From NCBI RefSeq assembly GCF_029633865.1, contig NC_079219.1, positions 52,227,121 through 52,291,120 on the forward strand: DNA of 64,000 nucleotides. Reading direction: 5' to 3'. The DNA is from Lampris incognitus. Lineage: Eukaryota; Chordata; Actinopteri; Lampriformes; Lampridae. This document shows positions 32,515-42,985 of the stretch, in pieces. Each line of letters starts with the position of its first letter. Position 1 is the first letter of the stretch. Made by a program: the position numbers and the translations under genes. Below the pieces are notes generated by a model. It had not been told where the DNA came from and ran no database searches. It was given only the letters and a program-made list of their open reading frames with translations.

Positions 32515-35500
32515 GCAAGTGATCATCTAATGGAAGACTTAACAGCTGTGCTCTTGTTGCTTTGTCTTCGTTTTGATCTGTGATAAAATGCAAACCCAGT
32601 TAGTCCCTCCACAGGTTCATTGTAGGAAAATTACTGCCATTTGGTATGCAAACTGAGACAACAAGGTCTTTAGCATTTAAGTTATAGGCAAGTATATACT
32701 TGCTTCAAAATTTATCATTTTATCTTGAAAGGGACAAGCAAAAAATTTCCTGGCAAATTGTGTTGCTAGAACGAGATTCTAGCTAGTCTCACAGAAATTT
32801 TAAATGTGAATTAATTAGTAGTTTCATACATAATATTGTTCTGGTACGGTATCAATTCCACTACACAAGTGTACATTTAAAACCGGACTATCCTCAATTG
32901 ATGACCGTCACCACTGATATATTACCGTGAGTCAAGTCAATTTTATGTGTGTTACACATTTGCCTCAAGGGGCTTCACAGCAACACAACATCCTGTCCTT
33001 AGACCCTCGCACTGGATAAGGAACACCTCCCTAAGAGGAAAAAAAAACCCTTTAACAGGAAGAAACCTCAAGGAGAGCAACAGAGGACAGATCTCTCTCC
33101 CAAGACGGACAACGTGCAATGGATGTTGTGTGTACAGTTTACACACTACAACATTGAAAGAGGATAACAGAATTATAATGGAATTATAAAATTTATGAGG
33201 AATACGATGCTAGAATATGAACATGAAGAATAAGAGTCCAGAGATATTCATGACCAGCAAGTATAGGGACAGTATAGATCATAATGAACATCCTCAGAAC
33301 TTCACCTTCTACCAAACAGCCCATTTCAGCTTAAACAACGCCAGTTCCGATAACACCGAGGGTGGTCTGGCGGCGGCCTCGCCTGGCCTTGACTGTGTTT
33401 TTAGTGTCATCGTGTGGAGTACGGGGAGGTGTGTCGAAGGTGTCTGGCTGGGAGAGCTGGTGTTGGATCGGCTGAGGGAACTTGAGCTGCTGCATCCTGT
33501 AGGCCCAAGGACCACGGCCCTGACCAGAGCTGTGCCCGTACAGGAAACACCGAGGGTGGTCTGACAGGATGTGGGAGCAGGGCAGGCTAAGCTAACCGCT
33601 AGCCCATGCAGACCAGGAGTTACGACAGTCATCCTGGCTGGTGTTCGTTCTCCTGGACAGAGATTCGTTGTTGTTTTTATTTTTAGTTTAGATACATGTG
33701 TTAGTTTGGATATCTGTGTTCTTGCAGCTTTTGGATATGTGTTTTTATCTCTGTGTTGCACTGCTGTGGGCTGGGGGAAACGACAAATCAAGTGTTTCTG
33801 ATTTCTGATCAAAACACTGGCATGGGGGTACCGGTACATCGAGCCAGAACCTGTAGCTTTACCCTCGGAGGAGGCGTTAAACAACACATGTCGATAAAAA
33901 AACAGATTCAAAGCATGTTCAGATGGGGGAGCGACGAGGACCTCTGAACGCTAGTGATCAGATAAGAAGTTTTATTTTTGCTGACTGACAGAAGAGCCTT
34001 GAAAAGTGCTCTTCTTGGAGGTTTGAAATGGCCTACACCTTGTGTTATAACCCCGTATTGTTCACACGCCACTGATAAATGCCTGGTCATGTAAGACAAG
34101 ATAAAGGTGCACCTTATCTCATGTGCCAATAAATCAATAGATTTGGGCTTACAGTAAATGTTCGAAATTACAAAGATTGTAAAACTTGTACCGTATCTAC
34201 CATTTTTTCCCCACATAAATAATTATTCGTGCTCATTTCTTGTTATTCTCACCATACGTTATGAATGCTTTGCAAATGTAGTACATCAAAGATGAATTGA
34301 AGATAAAAGATGCAAGTTCAATTCGTTCATAAATTCAGTGGTGTTTTTTTGCTCACCTTGACTTACATTATTTGAGCAAAGAGGAGAACTACACCCACTG
34401 CCATCCGCCTAAGATTTACAACAATCAAAAGAGCTGATCACTATTTGGTATGCGACATCAGGTGTGTTTGTTTATGGCCTTTTTGTATCCTGGACAACAT
34501 CTTCCTTCTTCTTTCAGGAGCCTTCATGATCCCCTTTCTGATCCTGCTCGTTTTTGAAGGAATTCCACTTCTCTATCTGGAGTTTGCTATGGGTCAGCGT
34601 CTCAGAAGAGGCGCTTTGGGAGTCTGGGCTTCAGTTCATCCTTATCTGACAGGCGTTGGTAGGCAATCTATATATGTATCAATTTCAGTTTGGTTTGCCT
34701 AATTCTTAAAAAAGGGGACTTTTAAAAACACGTTTGTTTGCACTTATTGGCAGGTATCGCATCCATGTGCGTGTCACTGACCGTCAGTCTCTACTACAAC
34801 ACCATCATTGCGTGGATTTTGTGGTACTTCTTCAACTCATTCCAAAACCCTCTGCCTTGGAGCCAGTGTCCCTTCAATGCCAACTCGACAGGTAGCCACA
34901 AAGCTTTCAGAGAACGTCCAGTCAGGAAGAGTTTCCTCCTCTGCCTGCTAAACTTCCTCCTCTGCCTGCTAAGCTTCCTCCTCTGCCTGCTAAGCTTCCT
35001 CCTCTGCTTGCTAAGCTTCCTCCTCTGCCTGCTAAGCTTCCTCCTCTGCTTGCTAAGCTTCCTCCTCTGCCTGCTAAGCTTCCTCCTCTGCCTGCTAAGC
35101 TTCCTCCTCTGCTTGCTAAGCTTCCTCCTCTGCCTGCTAAGCTTCCTCCTCTGCTTGCTAAGCTTCCTCCTCTGCCTGCTAAGCTTCCTCCTCTGCCTGC
35201 TAAGCTTCCTCCTCTGCTTGCTAAGCTTCTTCCTCCTCTGCCTGCTAAGCTTCCTCCTCTGCCTGGTAAGCTTCCTCCTCTGCTTGCTAAGCTTCCTCCT
35301 CTGCCTGCTAAGCTTCCTCCTCTGCTTGCTAAGCTTCCTCCTCTGCCTGCTAAGCTTCCTCCTCTGCCTGCTAAGCTTCCTCCTCTGCCTGCTAAGCTTC
35401 CTCCTCTGCTTGCTAAGCTTCCTCCTCTGCTTGCTAAGCTTCCCTTCATTCACCGCCAGTCACTTCGGGCACGTGTCACGAAGCAGGAGTTAGCCGAGAT

Positions 35501-38500
35501 AACGGCATGAAGTAAAACCCGGAACAGCTTTTTTTACTTCACTCCATGTTCCAGATTTATGGGATACCGGGTTTTACTCAGTAAACACATCCAGTTATCT
35601 CTCTCACTCTGCTCCGCTACCTTGATCTAGTCCCGCTGCCATTATTTAAACCTGCCAGCTAAATGATTTGTGCTAGCAGTAAATTCCGTGTTGCGCAACC
35701 GTCTGCCCCGTCACCACCCTACCGCTATCATCATCATCATCGTCGTCGTCGTGTTACGTCATGTTTCAGGATGTGGTCAATGCCAAATCTTGAACTTTCT
35801 GCTATTTTGGTTTTTGAATAATTGTTAGAGTCGTGTCTTTCCTGATTGAGCGATAGATATTTCTGTTCCAGAGGAAGGCAGGGCTGCAGCTAATGATTAT
35901 TTTCATTATCGATTTTAATGTTTTGATTATTTCTTTCGATTAATTGATTGAATTGATTTAGTCTGTCAAAAATCAAAATTACTGGGATGGAGCGGTCTAT
36001 TCCGTTGCCTACCAACACGGGGATCGGCGGTTCGAATCCCCGTGTTACCTCCGGCTTGGTCGGGCGTCCCTCCAGAAACACTTGGCCGTGTCAGCGGGTG
36101 GGAAACCGGATGTGGGTATGTGTTCTGGTCGCTGCACTAGCGCCTCCTCTGGTCGGTCGGGGCGCCTGTTCAAGGGGGAGGGGGAACCGGGGGGAATAGG
36201 GTGATCCTCCCACGCGCTACGTCCCCCTGGTGAAACTCCTCACTGTCAGGTGAAAAGAAGCGGCTGGCGACTCCACATGTATGGGAGGAGGCATGTGGTA
36301 GTCTGCAGCCCTCCCCGGATCGGCAGAGGGGGTGGAGCAGCGACCGGGAGGGCTCGGAAGAGTGGGGTAATTGGCCGGGTACAATTGGGGAGAAAATGGG
36401 GGGGGGGGGGGGGTTCAAAAATACTGATGAATGCCCATCTTGTTTGTAGAGTCCAGATTGACGTCTCTGGCCAACAGCCAAAATAACATCAACTATCAAT
36501 TTCAATCAATCAAACAATCAATTTCCAAAGCTGTAATCGATTAATTTTCCGTCAATTAACTAATCGATTAATCAACTACTTGTTTTTAGCACCAGTGTAA
36601 GAAGAAGAAACTTGTGATTTCTTCTCTGTGATGCATTTTGTGATTAATTTGTGTTAGAGTTTGAGGCAGAATGTAAGAGGAGCTCCTCGGTGGACTACTT
36701 CTGGTACCGGCAGACGCTGAACACGACCCCAGACATCCAGGATGACGGCGGACTGCAGTGGTGGATCTTGTTGTGTCACATTTGTGCGTGGGCCGTGTTG
36801 TACGTCTGCTATATTCGGGGCATTGAGACCAGCGGAAAGGTACGGTGGTTCCTTCCTACCAGCATCTACAGTAACAGAAGAATTTGTAACGTTACTGCTA
36901 AAACAAACATGCCTAACAATAAAAAATAATCACTTTCAATCCTCAAGGCCGTGTATGTGACTTCAACCCTCCCCTACGTGGTGCTGACCATTTTCCTGAT
37001 CAGAGGATTGACCCTGAAGGGTTCAATCAATGGCCTGAAGTTTCTCTTCACTCCAGACGTAAGTTGTCCACATTTTCTTTTCCATTTAGATATTACAAAG
37101 GCAGACTCAAAATGCATGACTTATCCAATTGCTGTTCTTTAATGCGTTTATCTAATTATAATTTTATTCTAATTTATAATTTAATTTAAATTTTTAATTT
37201 TCAAAATAATTTTATTTTGAACAGGACTCAACTTGTGGTGAATGAAAGCAAGAATACATGAATAAATAAATGAGAACCTAAAAAAAATCAAGTTTTTATT
37301 AAGTTTAACAATTATTCTGGTCAGTTTATACCATAGCCATGCTTATCAATATTTGGGTTCATTAGTACTACGTGTTAAACCAGTGCTTGCTCATAACATA
37401 CCACAGAAGTTCATCACTAAATCAGCACTGACATAAATGCTTCTTCTAATAGTTAGCTGAGCTGGCCAATCCATCAACATGGCTGGATGCAGGAGCTCAG
37501 GTCTTCTACTCCTTCTCTCTGGCTTTCGGTGGGCTCATCTCTTTTTCCAGCTACAACTCAGTACAGTGAGTCTGCTGTTTCTCTTTTCCACTCATGCTAG
37601 TAGGGAACCAATCAGAATCAGAATCAGTTTTATTAGCCAGGTGAATTTGCAGATGAAGGGAATTTGACTCGGTGTTCGCCCACATGAAACGCAGGATGTA
37701 ACAGCACATTATTCTCAGATGGCAGCGCAAATTCACGTTTGCAGCGGCCTCACCCAGTACCGGTGTGGGAAGATGGCAGTGTGAACTCGTGTTTGCGGCG
37801 GCCTCACCCAGTACCGTCCATGCAATGTCTTTGTCCACATCTGCGTCTAAGATGATCTTTCTTTGATGGCTGGGAGAGCTGGTGCTGGATCAGCTGGAAG
37901 AGCTTAGTCTGCTGCATCCTGCCTGGAGCTGTGCCCGAAGAGGAAACACCGAGGGTGGTCTGACAGGACACGGAAGCAGGGCAGACTAAGCTAACCGCTA
38001 GCCCAGGCAGACTGGCAGTTCTGATAACACCGAGGACGGTCTGGTGGTGGCCTCACCTAGTGTTGTCGTGTGGAGTACGTGGAAGTGTGTTGAAGGTGTC
38101 TGGCTGGGAAAGCTGGCATTGGATCAGCTGAGGGAGCTTGGTCTGCTGCGTCCTATGGGCCCAAGGAACATGGTCCTGACTGGAGCTGCGCCAAAAGAGG
38201 AAACACTGAGGGTAGTCTGACAGGACACGGAAGCGGGGCAGGCTAAGCTAACTGCTAGCCCATGCAGACCGGCAGTTCCAACAGTCATCCTGGTGTTGCA
38301 CTGCTGTGGGCTGGGGGAAACCATGTTTCGTTTCATTTCATGTGTGCAAGTGCATGAAATGACGAAGTGTTTCTGATTTTGATTGTAAAGTATGGGGGGT
38401 AAACAAATTTGGGGAATAATACTGTAGGTCTCTTCTGTGCAGAAAAAATGATGAAGCCTGCAGATAACAGTTGTCCTCCTGTACACAGAAGTCACACATG

Positions 38501-39842
38501 AGAGTATCATACTGATAATACAGATGTTGAATAATGATAAATGAATACAGATGTGGGGAGTACTGACTTGAATAGGTGTTTTTTTCCCAACTTGTTTTCA
38601 TGTAAAGCGTATTGAAGTGGACTTTCGTGTGGTAAATGTGGTACTGAAGATCAAGTTTAATTGACTGACATTAACGAGAAGTAAAAGCATTCACCTCTCT
38701 TCCTTCAGTAACAACTGTGAACAGGATGCAGTGATTATTTCCATCATCAATGGCATCACGTCTGTCTTCGCTGCCACAGTCATCTACACCATCATAGGCT
38801 TCAGAGCCACGGACAGATATGACACCTGTCTCGCGGGGTAGGACATGAAAAACCGTGCTAGCATCAAATTCTTGACTGTATATTTTGGAAATAATTCAAA
38901 GTTCCTCCAGCGTCAATTTTAACGTGATGGTCTGTTAGTATAATTTTATTTCTTCTTTTTGTTTCTAGAAACATCTTGGCATTATTGAATGCTTTTGAGC
39001 TTCCTGAGGGAAACATCACAGAGAGCAACTATGATGAGGCTTTACAGAACCTTAATGAAACCTACCCTGAAGTTATTGAAGGGCTGAAACTAGGAACCTG
39101 CGACCTGAACAACTTCCTCAGCGAGGTGCGATCCGCTTTCTGTACTATATGGAACTACATTGCTTTACACACAAATTCAAAATTACAAGAGAACATCTTA
39201 AACGAGAAATAGACTCTCAATCTACACTTTGATTTTTGTGCAACTTGTTTTTGCTCAATCTTTGCTGTTTTCTACACATTGTTGTATTTTATCTCGTATC
39301 TTTTTTTTACTTTGTGTTAATGTAAGCTGGGGTCATTGTGTTTCATGAGTCCTCGCCAAAGATTGTTTTCTGTCATGCGATGGACAATATTCAGAAGTAT
39401 TCAGAATCTGAAAAGCACACATAGAGAGCAAAACTCCACCAAGGCTGGACATTAGCCTCCCCCCTATAAGATCCACACCATACTTCTACATTGACCTTTG
39501 CTGGAGGAAATGTGTTAGCTAGCTGAACATGTTAGCTAGATGTCTTCTAGCACTCTCAAGATGGTGATATGGAACAAGAACCTGGTCTCTCCAAACATTC
39601 TGCATGTCTATGAAGAAATTCTTTGCAAAAAGAAGTTGAATATCTCAAAAAGTAAAGTATACGGAATTTCGCCAATTTCATCTCAATATTTGTTCATATC
39701 CCCAAGGCCCAAGTGTTCATAAAATTCCATGAGAAGTCATGCATCCAATTTTGAGATATCCAGCTGACAGTTAAGCAGGTGAATAAGGGGGACAAACACA
39801 ATTTCCCTGGTGGAGGAAATAGGAGAAGCTAAATGTGACGAC

Positions 39843-39901
<59 letters not shown>

Positions 39902-42472
39902 CTGACTGACTGACTGACTGACTGACTGACTGACTGATTGATTGATTGATTGTCTTTGCCATTGCCTAGGGAGTTGAAGGAACCGGTCTGGCATTCATCG
40001 TGTTCACAGAGGCCATCATCAAGATGCCCATCTCCCCTTTGTGGGCTGTCCTGTTCTTCATAATGCTCTTCTGCCTTGGCCTGTCCTCCATGTTCGGCAA
40101 CATCGAGGGAGTTTTAGTACCACTGCTGGACCTCAAGGTTTTCCCCAAGCACTGGCCAAAAGAAGCCCTCACTGGTAATTCCTCGCTTATTATCACTATC
40201 CATATTCATGGACCTCCAGCATGTTCCTGGTGTTCCCATCAGGAGTTAATCATTTGCTCCTTCACAGGTGTGATTTGCGTGGCCTGCTGTCTGGTGGGGT
40301 TGATATTCGTGCAGGGCTCAGGTAACTACTGGCTCTCCCTCTTTGACACCTATGGAGGATCCATCCCTCTGCTGGTCATTGCGTTCTGTGAGATGGTCTC
40401 CGTTGTGTACATATACGGAATAGACAGGTGAGGAACAAATATTTTATTGTATTGTATTGCAGACAGAAACACTGACTTATTATGCTAACACCACTGTACA
40501 GGTATTGTGGGGTGCTTTCAGTTTTCTTCTGTGTTCCTGCTGTAGTGTTGGGCAAATCTTTATTTGCATAGTCCTTAAGAATGGATTAAACCTTCATCCT
40601 CATCCTCATCATAATCATTATTATCATCATTATCATTAAGTTGGAGTGAAGACATGAGTTGGCAATACAAAAATATTTTGCAATCACAAAAAATAAAGTT
40701 GCTAAATTGCAGTTGTTAATGGTGCCTCAAAATGACCAGAGTGGAAAACTAGTAAAAACACAATTACATTTTTATCTATCAATCTGCAGTTAAATTACCA
40801 ATTTAATTGTATGTAGTATAACTACTCTCTAACCAGTGGTTTAAATGGCTTGTCAATCATCTTGAAAATCACTCATGACCAGTAAACAAGTACTGATGTT
40901 GTGATAGGTGCTCATTTTATCCTCTTGGTGACAACTAGACCAAAATCTTCACATACAGCAGATACACCATATATTACTGAATAGCCTATGTAAATGGGGG
41001 GGGGACACTCTTAAAAAAAAAAAAAAAAATGTCAGTTATGATGGTGGTAATTATCACTGTTATTATTGTTCATCGTACATTTTATTACCCTTATTAATAA
41101 ATATGTACCCCATTTTCGATATCACACGTAATGCGTATGATTTTTCTCCCCCACAGGTTCAATGAGGACATCAAATTCATGATTGGCCACAAGCCCAACC
41201 TCTTCTGGCAGATAACATGGAGGGTGATCAGCCCTCTCATCATGTTGTTCATCTTTGTGTTCTACCTCATCACAAAAGTGACCGAAAAGCTGCTTTACAA
41301 AACCTGGGACCTGGAATCGGTAGGTTCTGATTAATGAACTCATCTGAACTGGTCCATCTCGAAGTGACGCAAATACTTTAAAACAGGGTTGGCATGGTGG
41401 TTTTAACTGCAATTTGCACAGAGTTCAGTACCAAATACACTCAGCTGAACATCTGAGAATATCAGCCTAGCCTAGCGAGTTACCTGAAGGCAGGTCGTCC
41501 CTGGTGGACTGATGTACTGGATCTGACATACACGAAGGAGTCACATTGATTATTTGGTATGATGTACTTTGGTTTAATAGAAAGCAGGCGCATCCAGGTG
41601 ATGTAGTGGACTATTCCATTGTCTACCAACATGGGGATCAGCGGTTCGAATCCCCATGTTACCTCCGGCTTGGCCGGGCATCCCTACAGACACAATTGTC
41701 CGTGTCTGCGGGTGGGAAGCCGGATGTGGGTACGTGTCCTGGTCGCTGCACTAACGCTTCCTCTGGTCAGTCGGGGTGCCTATTCGGAGGGGGGGGGGGG
41801 GGGTAGCGTGATCCTCCCACGCGCTACGTCCCCCTGGTGAAACTCATCACTGTCAGGTGAAAAGAAGCGGCTGGTGACTCCACATGTATGGGAGGAGGCA
41901 TGTGGTAGTCTGCAACCCTCCCCGGGTCGGCAGAGGGGGTGGAGCAGTGACCGGGACGGCTCGGAAGAGTGGGGTGATTAGCCAAACACAATTGGAGAGA
42001 AAAAGGAGAAAAAAAGACAAAGCCTTGGAGGCTGCTGGTTTTGTAGGCTGTGAAAAACAAAGAAGCGCGAGGAGGAACTGAGACACATGACACTTGGCTC
42101 GGTGTGTGAACAAGTAGTTTTGTACAGGACCAGCTTCTCCACCATCTTTGGCGGGTACGGTCACACAAAGCTCTGTTGTCCGACTGGACATGCTTTGAAA
42201 GATCACCTGCAAACTGGGTCAAATTTCAAGTAATTTGAAGTTTCAACGCAGTTGGTATTTCTTTATATATACATTTTTAAATATGTTTTAGTGGTGTGCA
42301 TCGCTCTGTCCATTAGAAAACAGTGGATCAGTGATCCTGTGTTGTCTCACAGTAACAGGGTCCTGAGTTCAATGTCCCACGTTTCTCATGAGTCCTCTGG
42401 GTGTTGCTGTTTCTGCTCGAAGACATGCATGTCAAATGAACTAGACTTTAAATTGTCTATAGGTATGTATGG

Positions 42473-42527
<55 letters not shown>

Positions 42528-42882
42528 CTGACCTGATGGACTTGTGACCTCTCACCCGGGTGTCTTTCTGTCTCTTGTCCTGCACATATTTGTAAAGGCA
42601 ACATCATCATGAACATCACGAACAGTCGCACAACATAGAAGTACAAGATCAAACACATGTTGTAACACATCCTCTATTTGTGTTTTGTGTTTGCAGGCCA
42701 ATTTCCCTGTATTAGAAGAGAAGTCGTATCCCGCCTGGGTTTCTGTGATCATCTTCATATTGGCGGGGGTACCCAGTATCGCTGTGCCTGCAATTGCTCT
42801 TTATAAATGTATAAGGTCAAAGATGTGTAAAAAGTCACGCCTCGAGGAGCATCCGGATGTCTCCGTCAAGTCTGCGTCTTAA
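32316..42882 (+). CDS. slc6a19: slc6a19 (B0AT1-type neutral amino-acid transporter), complete gene, 12 coding exons
   Basis: The span covers a complete SLC6-family transporter; exons are listed separately. SLC6A19 carries out Na+-driven uptake of neutral amino acids across gut and kidney brush-border membranes, and in mammals needs ACE2 or collectrin for surface expression. The spliced frame is 627 residues, with no internal stop and every exon phase matching. Landmarks are [12 protein letters not shown] before TM1, the TM1 motif [11 protein letters not shown] (residues 50-60), EL2 cysteines (WSQC, EAEC) with sequons at N157 and N181, GIETSGK, the TM6 motif [18 protein letters not shown]8 [12 protein letters not shown], and a C-terminal TM12 followed by a basic tail. 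It resembles SLC6A19 more than SLC6A18 or SLC6A20 through [15 protein letters not shown] and DRF-EDI-FMIGHKP. The start ATG lies eight bases after an in-frame-independent AAC; no better start exists. The poly(A) signal is at 42,980. Confidence 0.93.
32931..33205 (+). repeat. Interspersed repeat family A, copy 2
   Basis: In slc6a19 intron 1; aligned in order with 4,585-4,870 (see that entry). Confidence 0.75.
33341..33805 (+). repeat. Interspersed repeat family R, copy 1
   Basis: In slc6a19 intron 1. Shared blocks with 37,858-38,330 include GAAACACCGAGGGTGGTCTG, GGCTAAGCTAACCGCTAGCC and GCACTGCTGTGGGCTGGGGG. Class unknown. The open frames in it repeat between copies only because the DNA does. 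Confidence 0.75.
33806..34517. other. slc6a19 intron 1, remainder
   Basis: AT-rich intron sequence with an ordinary CTTCTTTCAG acceptor at its end and no further feature recognised. Confidence 0.4.
34518..34658 (+). CDS. slc6a19: slc6a19 coding exon 2
   Basis: 141 nt, residues to 113. Encodes [14 protein letters not shown] (TM2) and [12 protein letters not shown]. Acceptor CTTTCAG, donor G|GTAGGC. Confidence 0.92.
34754..34891 (+). CDS. slc6a19: slc6a19 coding exon 3
   Basis: 138 nt, encoding TM3 ([16 protein letters not shown]) and the start of EL2 up to sequon NST. Intron 3 begins with GTAGCC and holds the 21-bp minisatellite. Confidence 0.92.
34920..35442 (+). repeat. 21-bp minisatellite, ~24 units, in slc6a19 intron 3
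   Basis: The unit is TTCCTCCTCTGCCTGCTAAGC, with a C/T variant at one position (TGCCTG/TGCTTG) and one 3-bp insertion near 35,226. Almost every junction makes AAGCTT. All three frames on both strands stay open, which gives long Leu-rich, Arg/Lys-rich and Gly/Ser-rich translations of no significance. The array starts 28 bp after the exon 3 donor. Confidence 0.95.
35882..36600. repeat. AT-rich palindromic fish repeat hosting a SINE
   Basis: Left block 35,882-35,965 (GCTGCAGCTAATGATTATTT, then ATCGATT/GATTAATTG runs) and right block 36,423-36,600 (ending TAACTAATCGATTAATCAAC) are inverted ends of a familiar fish AT-rich element. A family S SINE separates them. Confidence 0.55.
35974..36414 (+). 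mobile_element. tRNA-derived SINE family S, near full length
   Basis: B box GGTTCGAATCC near 36,030, full body and G-run tail. It is flanked by TCAAAAAT at 35,966-35,973 and 36,415-36,422, a probable target duplication. Confidence 0.85.
36658..36839 (+). CDS. slc6a19: slc6a19 coding exon 4
   Basis: 182 nt, encoding [19 protein letters not shown]4 and IRGIETSGK. Acceptor TGTGTTAG, donor AAAG|GTACGG, phase 0 at its end. Confidence 0.92.
36948..37058 (+). CDS. slc6a19: slc6a19 coding exon 5
   Basis: 111 nt, 37 codons, TM5 ([20 protein letters not shown]). Donor GAC|GTAAGT is consensus. Confidence 0.93.
37453..37565 (+). CDS. slc6a19: slc6a19 coding exon 6
   Basis: 113 nt, encoding [18 protein letters not shown] (TM6) and ending in the codon for His split by donor CA|GTGAGT. 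Confidence 0.93.
37858..38330 (+). repeat. Interspersed repeat family R, tandem double copy
   Basis: In slc6a19 intron 6. Two successive partial copies (about 37,862-38,020 and 38,020-38,330) of the 33,341-33,805 repeat, each containing the GAGGAAACAC...GGGTGGTCTG and GCTAAGCTAAC blocks. Confidence 0.7.
38709..38837 (+). CDS. slc6a19: slc6a19 coding exon 7
   Basis: 129 nt, encoding [18 protein letters not shown] and TM7 to DRYDTCLAG. Acceptor CTTCCTTCAG, donor GG|GTAGGA. Confidence 0.92.
38969..39125 (+). CDS. slc6a19: slc6a19 coding exon 8
   Basis: 157 nt, the extracellular loop 4 exon: [17 protein letters not shown], a second sequon NET, and CDLNNFLSE. Donor GAG|GTGCGA. Confidence 0.92.
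39126..39840. other. slc6a19 intron 8, no feature
   Basis: Intron sequence without recognised repeat or exon. An open frame at 39,540-39,722 has no identifiable domain. Confidence 0.4.
39841..39952. repeat. (GATT)n(GACT)n(GATT)n microsatellite
   Basis: A compound tetranucleotide tract, GATT then GACT then GATT, ending 18 bp before the exon 9 acceptor. Confidence 0.97.
39970..40174 (+). CDS. slc6a19: slc6a19 coding exon 9
   Basis: 205 nt, encoding [15 protein letters not shown] (TM8), TM9 and [18 protein letters not shown] repeat lies just upstream of the acceptor TTGCCTAG. Confidence 0.93.
40268..40427 (+). CDS. slc6a19: slc6a19 coding exon 10
   Basis: 160 nt, TM10 and part of TM11: [37 protein letters not shown]. 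The intron before it is only 93 bp. Confidence 0.93.
40428..41156. other. slc6a19 intron 10, no feature
   Basis: AT-rich intron with an ATC/CATT repeat near 40,600-40,640 and a poly-A tract at 41,012-41,029. Confidence 0.45.
41157..41319 (+). CDS. slc6a19: slc6a19 coding exon 11
   Basis: 163 nt, encoding [20 protein letters not shown] and the following membrane segment to KTWDLES. Donor TCG|GTAGGT. Confidence 0.92.
41587..42012 (+). mobile_element. tRNA-derived SINE family S, full length
   Basis: In slc6a19 intron 11, same strand as the gene. B box GGTTCGAATCC near 41,643, body, and a GGAGAAAAAGGAG tail instead of a G run. Target duplication not clear. Confidence 0.85.
42474..42527. repeat. 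(GT)n microsatellite
   Basis: A GT tract of about 52 bp in slc6a19 intron 11. Confidence 0.97.
42697..42882 (+). CDS. slc6a19: slc6a19 coding exon 12 with stop
   Basis: 186 nt including TAA. Encodes [20 protein letters not shown] (TM12) and a basic C-terminal tail ending SVKSAS. Confidence 0.92.
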   Translation, partial: ANFPVLEEKSYPAWVSVIIFILAGVPSIAVPAIALYKCIRSKMCKKSRLEEHPDVSVKSAS

Positions 42883-42979
42883 GATCCTCTTCACTGACCC
42901 GCGGGGAAGGTTTGTCCTTTGCACACCATTATGACTTACCGGATGCCGTACTGTCTCCAGGAATGTGTGATGTGGTTGA

Positions 42980-42985
42980 AATAAA
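42980..42985 (+). terminator. slc6a19 poly(A) signal AATAAA
   Basis: Canonical AATAAA 98 bp after the stop codon, giving a short 3' UTR. Confidence 0.7.

Noticed and set aside
34738-35493. A long Leu-rich open frame reading FLLCLLS repeatedly, and Arg/Lys- and Gly/Ser-rich frames opposite
   Set aside because: It is the 21-bp minisatellite translated; 21 is divisible by three and the unit has no stop in any frame. The first ~45 codons are true slc6a19 exon 3.
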